Positions 44,701-57,100 of a stretch of 64,000 nt of DNA are shown piece by piece. How positions within the stretch are numbered: the stretch's first letter is position 1; each line of letters begins with the position of its first letter. Source of the DNA: Rugalucina vietnamica (Eukaryota > Mollusca > Bivalvia > Lucinida > Lucinidae); NCBI GenBank assembly GCA_964017185.1, contig OZ024876.1, positions 27,000,278-27,064,277 of the forward strand, in the 5' to 3' direction. The notes under the pieces were generated by a model. That model was given only the letters and a program-made list of their open reading frames with translations. It was not told where the DNA came from and did not search any database. The translations under genes were made by a program, and so were the position numbers.

Positions 44701-45309
44701 CTGTAAAGGCGCCAATTTTACATAGCAATACAAACGTGCATTGAGTCGCCTGTAATCACTCTTGTAGATAAGGCCCCGGTGTAAAATTTTATTACAAACG
44801 CTGCTTTCATCGCCTGTAATCACTCCTGCTGATTAGGCCCCAAAGTAATATTGTACTACAAACGCCCCTATCATCGCCTGTAAAACTCCTCCTTATTAGG
44901 CCCGAATGCGTTATTGTACTACGTCATTTTCATCGCATGTAGCTACTCCTACAAATTATACCCCGATCATATTTTTTACAACAAACGCCTCTATTATCTT
45001 CTGCAGTCACTTTTGCTGATAATGTTCCAGTGTTTTATAGTAATAGAACGTGCTTGTCATCGCCTGTAATCACTCCTGCTGTTAATTAGGCCCTAGTGAA
45101 ATATTTTACTACAAATACCCATATCATTGCCTGTAATCAGTCCTGTTGATAAGGCCCCAGTGAAATATTGTTATACAAACGTGCCTATCGACGCCTGTAA
45201 TCACTCCTGTTGATTATTTCTAGTGTTATGTAGTATTACGTACCTCCCTTTCGTGACCTGTTATCACTTCTGCTGATTAGGCACTAGAGCTTAATTGTAC
45301 TACAAATGC

Positions 45310-45615
45310 CCTTGTAGTATGACTTTCTGCTGTTTTTTTTTGTTTTTGTTTTGTTTTTTTTATGTTTTTGTAAGATTAAATCAATACAAAGTAATATCGG
45401 AGGAGGCGGGCCTTCATATTAATACTCAGGAAGGAGGCGGAATTAAAACCGTACTGTAGCTTCCTGATGTCGGAAGTTACAGTACGGATCTGTCAATTGG
45501 TGTTCTGTCATACTACAAGTTAGTTAAAGACCTCGTAGAAAAAATAAGTAAAAACAGCTCGTCTTCGACTCGCTTTATTTTACTTATTTTTTCTACTCGA
45601 TACTTTAACTCTAAC
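45310..45615 (+). mobile_element. Insert in satellite, copy 2 (same junction)
   Basis: It has the same sequence, orientation and junction as 38460-38742, with a longer T-rich tract (about 45334-45370) and a few base changes. It lies 6,850 bp downstream. The neighbouring monomer shares the rare variant GAGCTTAATTGTAC at both places, so the insert was duplicated with its satellite context rather than inserted twice. Confidence 0.8.
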
Positions 45616-48600
45616 ATATCATTGCCTGTAATCATTCCTGCTGATAAATCTGCAGTGTTATATTTATTTACAAACGCATCTTTCAACGCATGAAGTCACA
45701 TCCTGCTGATGAAGCGTCAAATTATTATTAAACTAAATGCGTCCCTATCATCGCCTGTAAACACTAGTACTGATTAGGCCCCAATACTTATTGTACTACA
45801 AACGTCACAAAAATTGAACAAATTGCGTCCCTGTCATCTATTATCTTCTGTACTCATCCCTGCTGATAAGGTCCAAGTGTTATATAGTATGAAAACGTAC
45901 CTGCCATAGCCTGTTATCACTCCTGTTGATTAGGCCCTGGTGTTGTGTAGTACTACAAACCTAATGACCTGTAATCACTGCTGCTGATTAGGCTTTACTG
46001 TTATATCTTAATACAAATACCAATATCATTGCCTGTAATTACTCATGTTGATTCGGCCCCAGTGTAATATTGTACTTCAAACGCTCCTATCATCGTCTGA
46101 AATCACCCCTGCTGAATAGGCCCCAAATTTATATTGTACTACAAAATCCACTATTTTAGCCTCTAATCACTCCTGTTGATAAGGCCCCTGTGTTATATTT
46201 TATGAAAACCGCCCTTTCAACACCTGTAATCACTCCTGTTGATTAGGCCACAGTGTTATATAATACTAAAATCCTCCATATAGTGACATGTCATTACTGC
46301 TGCTGATAAGGCCCCGAAGTTATTATGTATTACAAACGTCCCTGTCATCGCATGTAATCGCTCCTGCTGATAAAGGCCAGTGATATATCATACTGAAAAC
46401 CCCCTATCATCACGTATAGCTACTACTGCGAATTAGCCTCAGTCTTTCGTTGTACTATAAATGCCTCTATAATTGCCTGTAATCACTCCTGCTGATAAGG
46501 CCCCAGTTTCATAAAGCAAGACAAGCGTACCTGTCATCACCTGTAATCACTCCTGTTGATAAGGCCCCTGGTGCAATATAGTTCTACAAAACTACATTTT
46601 AATGCCTCTGTCATTGCCTGTTAATACCCCTGTTGATTAAGCCCCTCGTATTATATAGTTAAACAAAACACCCTATTAACGCCTCTTTCATCGCCTGTTA
46701 TCACTCCTGCTGTAAAGGCGCCAATTTTACATAGCAATACAAACGTGCCTTGAGTCGCTTGTAATCACTCTTGTAGATAAGGCCCCGGTGTAAATTTTAA
46801 TACAAACGCTGCTTTCATCGCCTGTAATCACTCCTGCTGATTAGGCCTCAAAGTAATATTCTACTACAAACGCCCCTATCATCGCCTGTAAAAGCTCCTA
46901 CTCATTAGGCCTGAATGCGTTATTGTACTACAAACGTCACTTTCATCGCATGTAACTACTCCTGCAAATTATACCCCGATCATGTTTTGTACAACAAACG
47001 CCTCTATTATCTTCTGCAGTCACTTTTGCTGATAATCCTCCAGTGTTATATAGTAATAGAACGTGATTTTCATCGCCTGTAATCACTCCTGCTGTTGATT
47101 AGGCCCTAGTGAAATATATTACTACAAATACCCATATCATTGCCTGTAATCAGTCCTGTTGATAAGGTCCCAGTGAAATATTGTTATAAAAACGTGCTTA
47201 TCAACGACTGTAATCACTCCTGTTGATTAGTCCTAGTGTTATGTAGTATTACGTACCTCCCTTTCGTGACCTGTTATCACTTCTGCTGATTAGGCACTAG
47301 AGTTAAATTGTACTACAAATGCCCATATCATTGCCTGTAATCATTCCTGCTGATAAATCTGCAGTGTTATATTTATTTAAAAACGCTTCTTTCAACGCAT
47401 GAAGTCACATCCTGCTGATAAGGCCCCAAAGTAACATTGAACTAAACGAGTCCCTATCATCGCCTGTAATCACTCCTACTGATTAGGCCCCAATACCTTA
47501 TTGTACTACAAACGTCACAAAAACGCCTCTTTTATTTTCTGTACTCACTCCTGCTGATAAGGTCCCAATGTTATATAGTATGAAAACGTACCTGTCATCG
47601 CCTGTTATCACTCCTGTTGATTAGGCCCTGGTGTTATGTAGTACTACAAACCCAATAGCCTGTAATCACTGCTGCTGATTAGGCTTTACTGTTATATTTA
47701 AAAACAAATACCAAAATCATTGCCTGTAATGACTCATGTTGATTAGGTCCCAGTGTAATATTGTACTTCAAACGCTCCTATCATCGTCTGAAATCACCCC
47801 TGCTGAATAGGCCCCAAATTTATATTGTACTACAAAATTCACTATTGTCGCCTCTAATCGCTCCTGTTAATAAGCCCAAGTGTTATATTTATGTAAACGC
47901 CCCTATTAACACCTGTAATCACTCATGTTGATTAGGCCATAGTGTTATATAGTACTACAATCCTCCATATAGTGACCTGCCCTTACTGCTGCTGATAAGG
48001 CCCCAAAGATATAATGTATTACAAACGTCCCTGTCATCGCATGTAATCGCTGTTTTATTATACTAATCCACTATCATCACGTGTGACTATTACAGCGAAT
48101 TAGCCCAAGTCTTTAGTTGTACTATAAATGCTTCTATAATCGCCCGTAATCACTCCTGCTGATTAGGCCCCAGTTTCATATAGCAAGACAAGCGTACCTG
48201 TCTTCACCTGTAATCTCTAAAATTTTACATAGCAATACAAGCGTGCCTTGAGTCGCCTGTTATCACTCTTGTTGATAAGGCCCCGGTATTAAATTTTATT
48301 ACAAACGCTGCTTTCATCGCCTGTAATCACTCCTGCTGAGTAGGCCCGAATGCGTAATTATACTACAAACGTCACTTACATCGCATGTAAATTTCATCCC
48401 GTCATATTTTGTACAACAAACGCCTCTATTATCTTCTGCAGTCACTCCTGCTGATAAGGTCCCAGTGTTATATAATAATAGAACGTGCTTTTTATCGCCT
48501 TTAATCACTCCTGCTGTTGGTAATGCCCTATTACTACAAATACCCATATCATTGCCTGTAATCAGTCATGTTGATAAAGCCCCAGTGTTCTATTGCTATA

Positions 48601-51600
48601 CAAACGTGCATATCGTCGCCTGTAATCACTCCTGCTTCTTAGGCCTAGTGTTATGTAGTAATACGTACCTCCCTTTCGTGACCTGTTATCACTCCTGCTG
48701 ATTAGGCACTTGAGTTAATTTTTACTATAAATGCCCATAACATTGCCTGTAATCATTCCAGCTGATAAATCTGCAGTGTTATATTTATTTACAAACGCTT
48801 CTTTCATCGCATGTAGTCACATCCTGCTGATGAGACCCCAAAATAATATTGAACTAAATACGTCCCTACCATCGCCTGTAATCACTTCTGCTGAATAGGC
48901 CCCAAATCTATATTGTACTGCGAAATCCACTATTTTCGTCTATAATAGCTTTTAATGATAAGGCCCCAGCGTTATATTTTATGAAAACGCCCCTATCAAC
49001 ACCTGTAATCACTCCTGTTGATTAGGCCATAATATTATATAGTACTACAATCCTCCATATAGTGACCGGCCATTACTGCTGCTGATAAGGCCCCAAATAT
49101 ATAATGTATTACAAACGTCCCTGTCATCGCATGTAATCGCTCCTGCTGATAAGGGCCAGGTGTTTTATTATATTAAAAAAAAACTTTCATCACGTGTGAC
49201 TACAACTACGAATTAGCCCCAGTCTTTAGTCTTTAGATTAAAAATGCCTCTATAATCGCCTATAATCACTCCTGCTGATAAGGCCCCAGTTTCATATAGC
49301 AAGACAAGCGTTCCTGTCATCACCTGTAGTCACTCCTGTTGTTGAGGCCCCTAATGTTATATAGCTCTACAAAACTACATATTAACGCCTCAATCATTGC
49401 CTGTATTCACTCCCTGTTGATTAGGCCCTTAGTGTTATATAGTTAAACAAAACTCCCAATTAACGCCTCTTTCATCGCATGTAATCACTCCTGCTGTAAA
49501 GTCGCCAATTTCACAAAGCAATACAAGCGTGCCTTGAGTCGCATGTAATCACTCTTGCTGATAAGGCCCAGGTGTTATATTTTATTACAAAGGCTACTTT
49601 CATCGCCTGTAATCACTCCTGCTGATTAGGCCCCAAAGAAATATTGTAGTATAAACGCCCCTATCATCGCCTGTAATAACTCCTCCTGATTAGGCCCGAA
49701 TGCGTTATGGTACTACAAACATCACTTTCATCGCATGTAACTACTCCTACAAATTAAGCCCCCGTCGTATTTTGTACAACAAACACCTCTATTATCTTTT
49801 GCAGTCACTCCTGCTGATAAGGTCCTAGTGTTATATAGTAATAGAACGTGCTTGTCATCGCCTGTAATCACTCCTCCTGTTGATTAGGTCCTAGTGAAAA
49901 TATTACTACAAATACCAATACCATTGCCTGTAATCAGTCATGCTGATAAGGCCCCAGTGATATATTGTTATTCAAACGCTACTATAATCGTCTGTAAGAA
50001 CCCCTGCTGATTATGCCCCAAGCCTATTTTGTACTATAAAAAGTTCTATCTTCGCCTTTAATCACTCCTGTTGATAAAGTCCCAGTGATATATTGTACTA
50101 AAACGCCCCTATCATCGCGTGTATTCACTTCTGTTGATTAGGCCGTTGTGTTATATTTTCTACAATCCTCCCTATCGTAACATATCATTATTGTTGCTGA
50201 TAAGATCCGAAGGTAATAATGTACTACATCGCCTGTATCTACTACTGGAAAGTATGCAACCGAGATATTTTGTACCACAAATGCCTGTTATCACTCCTGC
50301 TGATAAGGTTCCAGTGCCATATAGTAATACAAACCTGCCTGTCGTCACCTGTAATCACTCCTGTTAATTAGGCCTAGTGTTATGTAGTACTACGTATCTT
50401 CTTGTCGTGACCTCTAATCACTCCTGCTGATTAGGCACTACAGTTAAATTGTCCTGTAAATGCCCTTATCATTGCCTGTAATCACTCCTGTTGATAAGGC
50501 TTCAGTGTAATATTGTTTAAAAATACTTCCAAGGCATGTAGTCACTCATGCCCTAAAGTAATATTGCACTTTAACGCCCCTATCATCGCCTGTAATCACC
50601 CCTCCTGATAAGGATTCAATGCTTTATTGTACTACAAACGTCACTGTCATCGCATGTAACCACTCCTGCAAATTATGCCCCCGTCATACTTTGTACCACA
50701 AACTACTCTTTTATCTTCTGTATTCACTCCTGCTGATAAAGTCCAAGTGTTAGACAGTATTGAAACGTACCTGTCGTGGCCTTTTATCACTCCTGTTACG
50801 TAGTGACACAAACCTCCCTATCATGACCTGTAATCACTGCAGCTAATTAGGCACTAGCGTTACATTGTATTACATTGCCTGTTATGACTACTGTTCATCA
50901 GGCCCCAGTGTTATATTGTACAACATACACTCATATCATCGTCTGAAATCACCCCTGCTGATTAGGCACCAAATTTAAATTGTACTACAAAATCAAGTAT
51001 CTTCGCCTTTAATCGCCCCTTTTGATAAGGCCCAGTGTTATATTTTTATTAAAACGCCCCTATCAGCCCCTGTAATCACTCCTGTTGATTAGGCCTTTGT
51101 GTCATATAGAACTCTAATCCTCCCTATAGTGGCCTGTCATTACTGCTGCTGATTAAGCATCAAAGTTATAATATACTACAATCGTCCCTGTCATGGCAGG
51201 TAAAACTCCCTATCATCACCTGTAACTACTCCTGCGAATTATCCCCAGTCTCCAGTTGTACTTTTAACGCCTCTATCATTGCATGTAATTACTCCTGATG
51301 ATACGGCCCCCAGTTATCATATAGCAATACAAGCGTACCTGCCATCGCATGTGATCACTCCTAGTTGATTAGACCCCTCAAGTTATATACTTCTACAAAA
51401 CTCCGTATAAATGCCTCTTTGATCGCCTGTAATCACTCTTGCTGAAAAGACGACAGTTTTATATAGCAATACAAGCGTGCCTTGCCTAGCCTGTAATAAC
51501 TCTGGTTGATAAAGCCCAAGTGTTATATTGTATTATAAACGCTACTTTCATCGCCTGTAATCACTTCTGCTGATTAGGCCCCAAAGTAACATTGTACTAC

Positions 51601-52278
51601 AAACGCCCATGTCATCGCCTATAATCACTACTCCTAATCAGGCCCCAATGCTTTATTGTACTACAAACGTCACTATCATCGCGTGTATGTCCCGTTATTT
51701 TCGTACAACGAACGCTCCTGCTCATCAGGTCCCAGTGTTATTTAGTAATACAACGTGACTGTCACGCCGGTAATCACTCCTGTTGATAAGGCCCTTGTGG
51801 TGTGTAGTAATACAAACCTCCCTATCATCACCTGAAATCACTGCTGCTGATTAGTCACTACTGTTATATTGTACTACAAATACCCATATCATTGCACGTA
51901 AAAACTCCTATTCATTAGGCCCAAATGTGATATTGTACTTCAAACGCTCCTACCATCGTCTGAAATAACACCTACTGATAAGGCCAAGCATTTATATTGT
52001 ACTACAAAATCGACTATATTCGCCTTTTATCACTCCTGTTGATAAGGCCCCAGTTTTACAAAGCAATGCAGGTCTGCCTGTAATTGCATGTAATCACTCC
52101 TGCTGATTACACCTCAGTGTAACATGGTACTGCAAATGCTACTTTCGTAGCCTGTAATCACTCTTGCTGATTAGCCCCCAAATGAATATTTTACTACAAA
52201 CGTCCCTATCATCGCCTGTTATCACTCATCCTGATAAGACCCCAATGCTTTTATTGTACTACAAAAGTCACTTGTCGC

Positions 52279-53480
52279 ATGTTGCTACAGAGTTGCATCC
52301 TGATTTCCATTTATTGTGCATTGTAGAATTTCGTAGTAAAACGGTTCTTACAATATAAAACTAAGCATGTCAGTGTTAGTTTTGCAAGAAAACTAATATT
52401 CTACTAGGGCGGTTTTACGAACAAAACTTGCTAGTGGGTCCCTTGATGAGGTAAGCATGCCTTAAGGCACTATGGAGTCACATATGGCTTTGTATTCTGC
52501 CAAACCGTGGGTTGACATTTCATCATACAATTCAGGGTTTGTTTCTCGGCACAGAATAGCATACGGGACTAGGATTTTCACAGAGAAACGTTCATACTTA
52601 GGCTGTCTCTCACTGCTCATATTCATGATATGTAAATCCTCTTGTTTAGGCATAAAATCAAGGAATCACCTGGACATTCAAAGATAGACATTCCTTTCAT
52701 ATCAATAATAGGGATGCATAAATACCATTTTGACACCCCTTATTGGCATGTTAATTTCCGTGTCTTAATCGCCATAGAAGAGGTTTGGAATATCATGAAG
52801 AGGAGATGTGAGTCATTGTCCAACAATAGATATAGCCAGCTTAGCCCCTCGGTGCGTAGGAAAATATCATGAAACTGTATGATAAAATGCCAACCCAAGA
52901 TTTGGCAGAATAAAAAGTCATGGGTGACTCCATAGTGCTTTAAGACATGCTTACCTTATGAAGGACCCCACTAGAAAGCTTTGGTCGAATAATGCCCTAG
53001 TAGAATATTTGTTTTCTTGCAAAATAACACTGACATGCTTAGTTTTATATTGTAACAACCGCTTTATCATGAAATTCTAAAATGTACAATAAATGAAAAT
53101 CAGGATATAACTCTGTAAATAGTGCTCATAAAGACACCAAATTTTCAGCCTCAGTACAAAAATGGCTATTCTTTCATAATTTATAAATAAAAATACATAC
53201 CATTAACCATGGTTCCTTGTGGAATCTTTGAAACTCGAATATCAGCGAATTATTTGTTAAAACTTTGCTCAATATGTTATGTAATCAATTTAGGCATACA
53301 ACATTACACGATCTGGAAGTTTTATATACAGAGTAAATGTTGATAGACATACTTAACATATTATATGAACAAATTCATCCAGCTGTCTATTTCTTGCCAG
53401 TGACGATTTTTCAAAAACAAGAAAAGTTGTCAATTTATTTGTGAATATCACATGGGTATAATAATAAGTGAACGCACCTG
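52279..53480. mobile_element. Foldback element inserted in one satellite monomer
   Basis: Long inverted arms: left 52287-about 52570, right about 52860-53117. They share ACAGAGTT then ATCCTGATTT, ACAATATAAAACTAAGCATG, TATTCTACTAGGGC, GGTAAGCATG then CTTAA and GCACTATGGAGTCAC. About 360 bp of non-satellite sequence follows to 53480 and may belong to the element or to a second insert. Left of it the monomer stops at GTCGCATGT, and right of it resumes at CGCACCTGTATATGCACTCC, so one monomer was split. Frames of 63-76 codons inside have no recognised motif. Confidence 0.75.
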
Positions 53481-53654
53481 TATATGCACTCCTGCAAATT
53501 GTACCCCCGTCACGTTTTGTACCACAAACGTCTTTATTTTCTTATGTAATCATTCCTGTTGATAAGGTCTCAGTGTAATGTAGTAATAAAACGTGCCTGT
53601 TTTCGCCTATGATCACTCCTGTTGATTAGGCACTAGTGTTATGAAGTACTATAA

Positions 53655-53755
53655 AAAGGTACAAGTAGGCATAGATCATGAAAATGCGCAATCAGAAAAA
53701 AGATTCCCACTCCAAAAACTGAGGTTGGAAACAAACCTCCTACAAACCTCCCTAG
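53655..53755 (+). repeat. ~80-bp non-monomer segment in satellite, copy 1
   Basis: AAAAAGGTACAAGTAGGCAT, AATGCGCAATCAGAAAAAAG and AAACAAACCTCCTAC replace normal monomer sequence. Related segments lie at 54980-55085 and 56172-56285. Part of it resembles 26752-26815 (AAGTAGGCAATGATCAGGAA, GACGCAATCAGAAAG) within the Helentron-like element. Confidence 0.65.
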
Positions 53756-54979
53756 AACATTAACCTGTAATCACTGCAGCTGATAAGGCATTAGTGTTAT
53801 ATTGAAATAAGACTACCCATATTATTGCCTGTAATGACTCCTGTTGATTAGGCACTAGTGTTATATTTACTTCATACTCTGCTATCATCGTATGAAATCA
53901 CGCCTGCTGATAAGGCCCAAAATTTAGATTGTATTACAAATCCACTACCTTCGCCTTTACTCACTCCTGGTGATTAGGGCCCAGTCTTTTATTAAAGCGC
54001 CCCTATCAGCCCCTATAATCACTCTTGTTGATTATGCCGTAGTGTTATGTAGTACTACAATCCTCCCTATACTGACCTGTCATTACAGCTGCTCATAAGG
54101 TCCCAAAACTGTATGTACTACAAACGCCCCAGTCATCGCATGCAATTACCCATGCTGATTAGGTCCCAGTGTTATATTTTACTAAAATCCCCACCTGTGA
54201 CTACTCCTGCGTATTAGCCCCAGTCTTAAGTTGAACTATAAACGCCTCTAATATCGCCTGTAATCACTGCTAATAAGGCCCCAGTTTCATATATCAATAC
54301 AAGCGTGTCTGTCATCGCCGGTAATCAATCCTGCTGATTAGACCCCTGGTGTTATATAGATCTACAAAACTCCCTATAATTACCTTAATAATCGCCTGTA
54401 GTCGTACCTGCCCTGCGAATAAGGCCTAAGTTTTATAACGCAATACAAGCGTGCCTTTCCTCGCCTGTACAAAAATACATATCAACACCTCTTTCATCGC
54501 CAGTAATCACTCCTGTTGATACGGCCCCTATTGTTATATAGTTCTACAAAACTCCCTATAAATGCCTTTTTAATCGCCTGTAATCACTTCTGCCCTGCGT
54601 GTAAGGCCTTAGTTTTATATAGCAATACGAACGTGGCTTTCCTCGCCTGAAATCACTCCTGTTGATAAGGCCCCAGTGTTAAATTGTATTACAAAAGCTA
54701 CTTTCATCGCATTCAATCACTCCTGTTGATTAGGCGACAAATGAAAATTGTACTACAAACGCCCATATCGTCGCCTGTAAACAGTCCTCCTCATAAGGCC
54801 CTAATGCTTTATTGTACTACAAACCTCACAATCATCGCATGTAACTACGTTTTGTACCACAAACACCTCTACTATCATATGTAATCGCTCCTGCTGACAA
54901 TTCTCCTGTGCTATTTATTATTAAAACATGCCTGTCATCGCCTTTGATCACTCCTTTTGATTAGGTCCTAGTGTTATGA

Positions 54980-55085
54980 AGTACTACAAAAAGGTACAAG
55001 TTGACAAAGATCAGAAAAAGGCGAAATCAGAAAAAGATTCCTACTCAAAAAACCGAGGTGAGAAACAAACCTCCTACAAACTTCC
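54980..55085 (+). repeat. ~80-bp non-monomer segment in satellite, copy 2
   Basis: AAAAAGGTACAAGTTGACAA, AAAGGCGAAATCAGAAAAAG and GAGAAACAAACCTCCTAC, aligned with 53655-53755 and 1.3 kb away, marking a second higher-order register in this part of the array. Confidence 0.65.
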
Positions 55086-56171
55086 CTATCGTAACCTGTA
55101 ATCTCTGCAGCTGATAAGGCACAATTGTTATATAGTACAACAAATACCCATAGCATTGCCTGTAATGACTCCTGTTGATTAGGCCCCAGTGTTATATTGA
55201 TAGGCCCCAAATTTGTATTACAAAATCCACTATCTTCGCCTTTAATCTCTCCTGTTGATAAGGCCCCAGTGTTATATTTTATTAAAACGGCCCTATCAGC
55301 CCCTGTAATCACTCCTGTTGATTAGGCCGAAGTGTTACATGGTACTACATCGCCCTATAGTGACCTGTTATTACTGCTGCTCATAAGGCCCAAAAGTTAT
55401 TATGTACTTCAAACGTACCTGTCATCACACGCATTCACTCATGCTGATTAGGTCCCGGTGATATATCATCTATCATCACCTGTGACTACTCCTGCGAATT
55501 AGCCCCAGGCTAAAGTTGTACTATAAACGCCTCTATCATCGCCTGTAATCATTACTGATGAGGCCCCAGTTTCATATAACATTACAAGCGTGTCTTTCAT
55601 CGCCGTTAATCACTCCTGTTGGCTAGACCCCTAGTGTTAAATAGTTCTACAAACTACATATCAACGCCTCTGTCATCGCCAGTATTCACACCTGTAAATT
55701 AGGCCCCTAGTGTTATTTAGTGCTACAAGGATCCCTATACATGCCTTTTTAATCGCCTGCATTCACTCCTGCTGATAAGGCCTAAGTTTTGTATAGCAAA
55801 ACAAGCGTGCCTTTCCTCGCCAGTAATCACTCCTGTTGATAAGGCCCCAATGTTATATTATATTTCAAACTCTACTTTCATCGCCTGTAATCACTCCTGT
55901 TGATTAGGCACAAATGGAACATTGTACTACAAACGCCTTTATCATCGCCTGTAATCAGTCCTCCTGATTAGGCCCCAATACTTTCGTGTACTACAAACCT
56001 CACTATCATCGCGTGTAACTACTCCTGCAAATTATGCCCCCACCCCCCTCAAAGTTTGTACCACAAACGTCTATATTATCTTATTTATTCACTCCTGCGG
56101 TTAAGGTTCCAATGTTATTTAGTAAAAAAACGTGCGTATCATCGCCTTTGATCACTCCTGTTGTTTAGGCC

Positions 56172-56285
56172 CTAGTGTAATGAAGTACAACAAAAAGGTA
56201 CGAGTATTAGGAAAAGGCGCAACCAGAAAAAAATCCCACTACAAAAACCAAGGTGGGGAACAAACCTCCTACAATCTCCCTATCT
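56172..56285 (+). repeat. ~80-bp non-monomer segment in satellite, copy 3
   Basis: AAAAAGGTACGAGTATTAGG, AAGGCGCAACCAGAAAAAAA and GGGGAACAAACCTCCTAC, 1.2 kb after copy 2. Confidence 0.65.
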
Positions 56286-56661
56286 TGTCCTGTAATCACT
56301 GCAGCTGATTAGGCACTAGTGTTGTATTGTACTACAAATATCAGTATCATTGCCTGTAATGACTGCTGTTGATTAGGCCCCCGTGTTATATTGTACTACA
56401 TACGCTACTATCATCGTCTGAAATCACCCCTGCTGATAAGGCCCCCAATTTATATTATATTACAAAATCCACTATGTTCGCCTTTACTCACATTTGATAA
56501 GGCACCAGTGTTATATTTTATTAAAAGGCCCCTATCAGCCCCTGTCATCACTTCTGTTGATTAGGCCGTAGTGTTATATAGAATTACAATCCTCCCTATA
56601 GTGACATGTCATCACTGCTGCTCATAAGGCCCCAATACTATAATGTACTACAAACGCCACT

Positions 56662-57100
56662 GTCATCGCATGCAATTACTCATGCTGATTAGGTTCCAGT
56701 GCTATATTATACTGAAAAAAACCTATCATTACCTGTGACTACTGCGAATTAGCCCGAGTCTCAAATTGTATTATAAACGCCTTTATCATCGCATGTTATA
56801 TCTTTTCATAAGGCCCCAGTTTCATATAGCAATACTAACGTGTCTGTCATCGCCGGTAATCACTCCTGTTGAAATGCCCTGTCATCGCATGCAATTACTC
56901 ATGCTGATTAGGTTCCAGTGCTATATTATACTGAGAAAAAAAACCTATCATTACCCGTGACTACTCCTGCGAATTAGCCCGAGTCTCAAATTGTATTATA
57001 AACGACTTTATCATCGCATGTTATATCTTTTCATAAGGCCCCAGTTTCATATAGCAATACTAACGTGTCTGTCATCGCCGGTAATCACTCCTGTTGATAA
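56662..57100 (+). repeat. Local 219-bp tandem duplication in satellite
   Basis: GTCATCGCATGCAATTACTC begins at 56662 and at 56881. The next ~215 bp repeat almost exactly, including the unusual ATCGCATGTTATATCTTTTC and AGCAATACTAACGTGTCTGT. The near identity marks a recent unequal exchange. Confidence 0.8.

Noticed and set aside
48314..48701. Small protein genes within the satellite (77-82 codons)
   Set aside because: They appear only where mutations remove the stop codons present in each monomer, occur on both strands, and have no conserved product.
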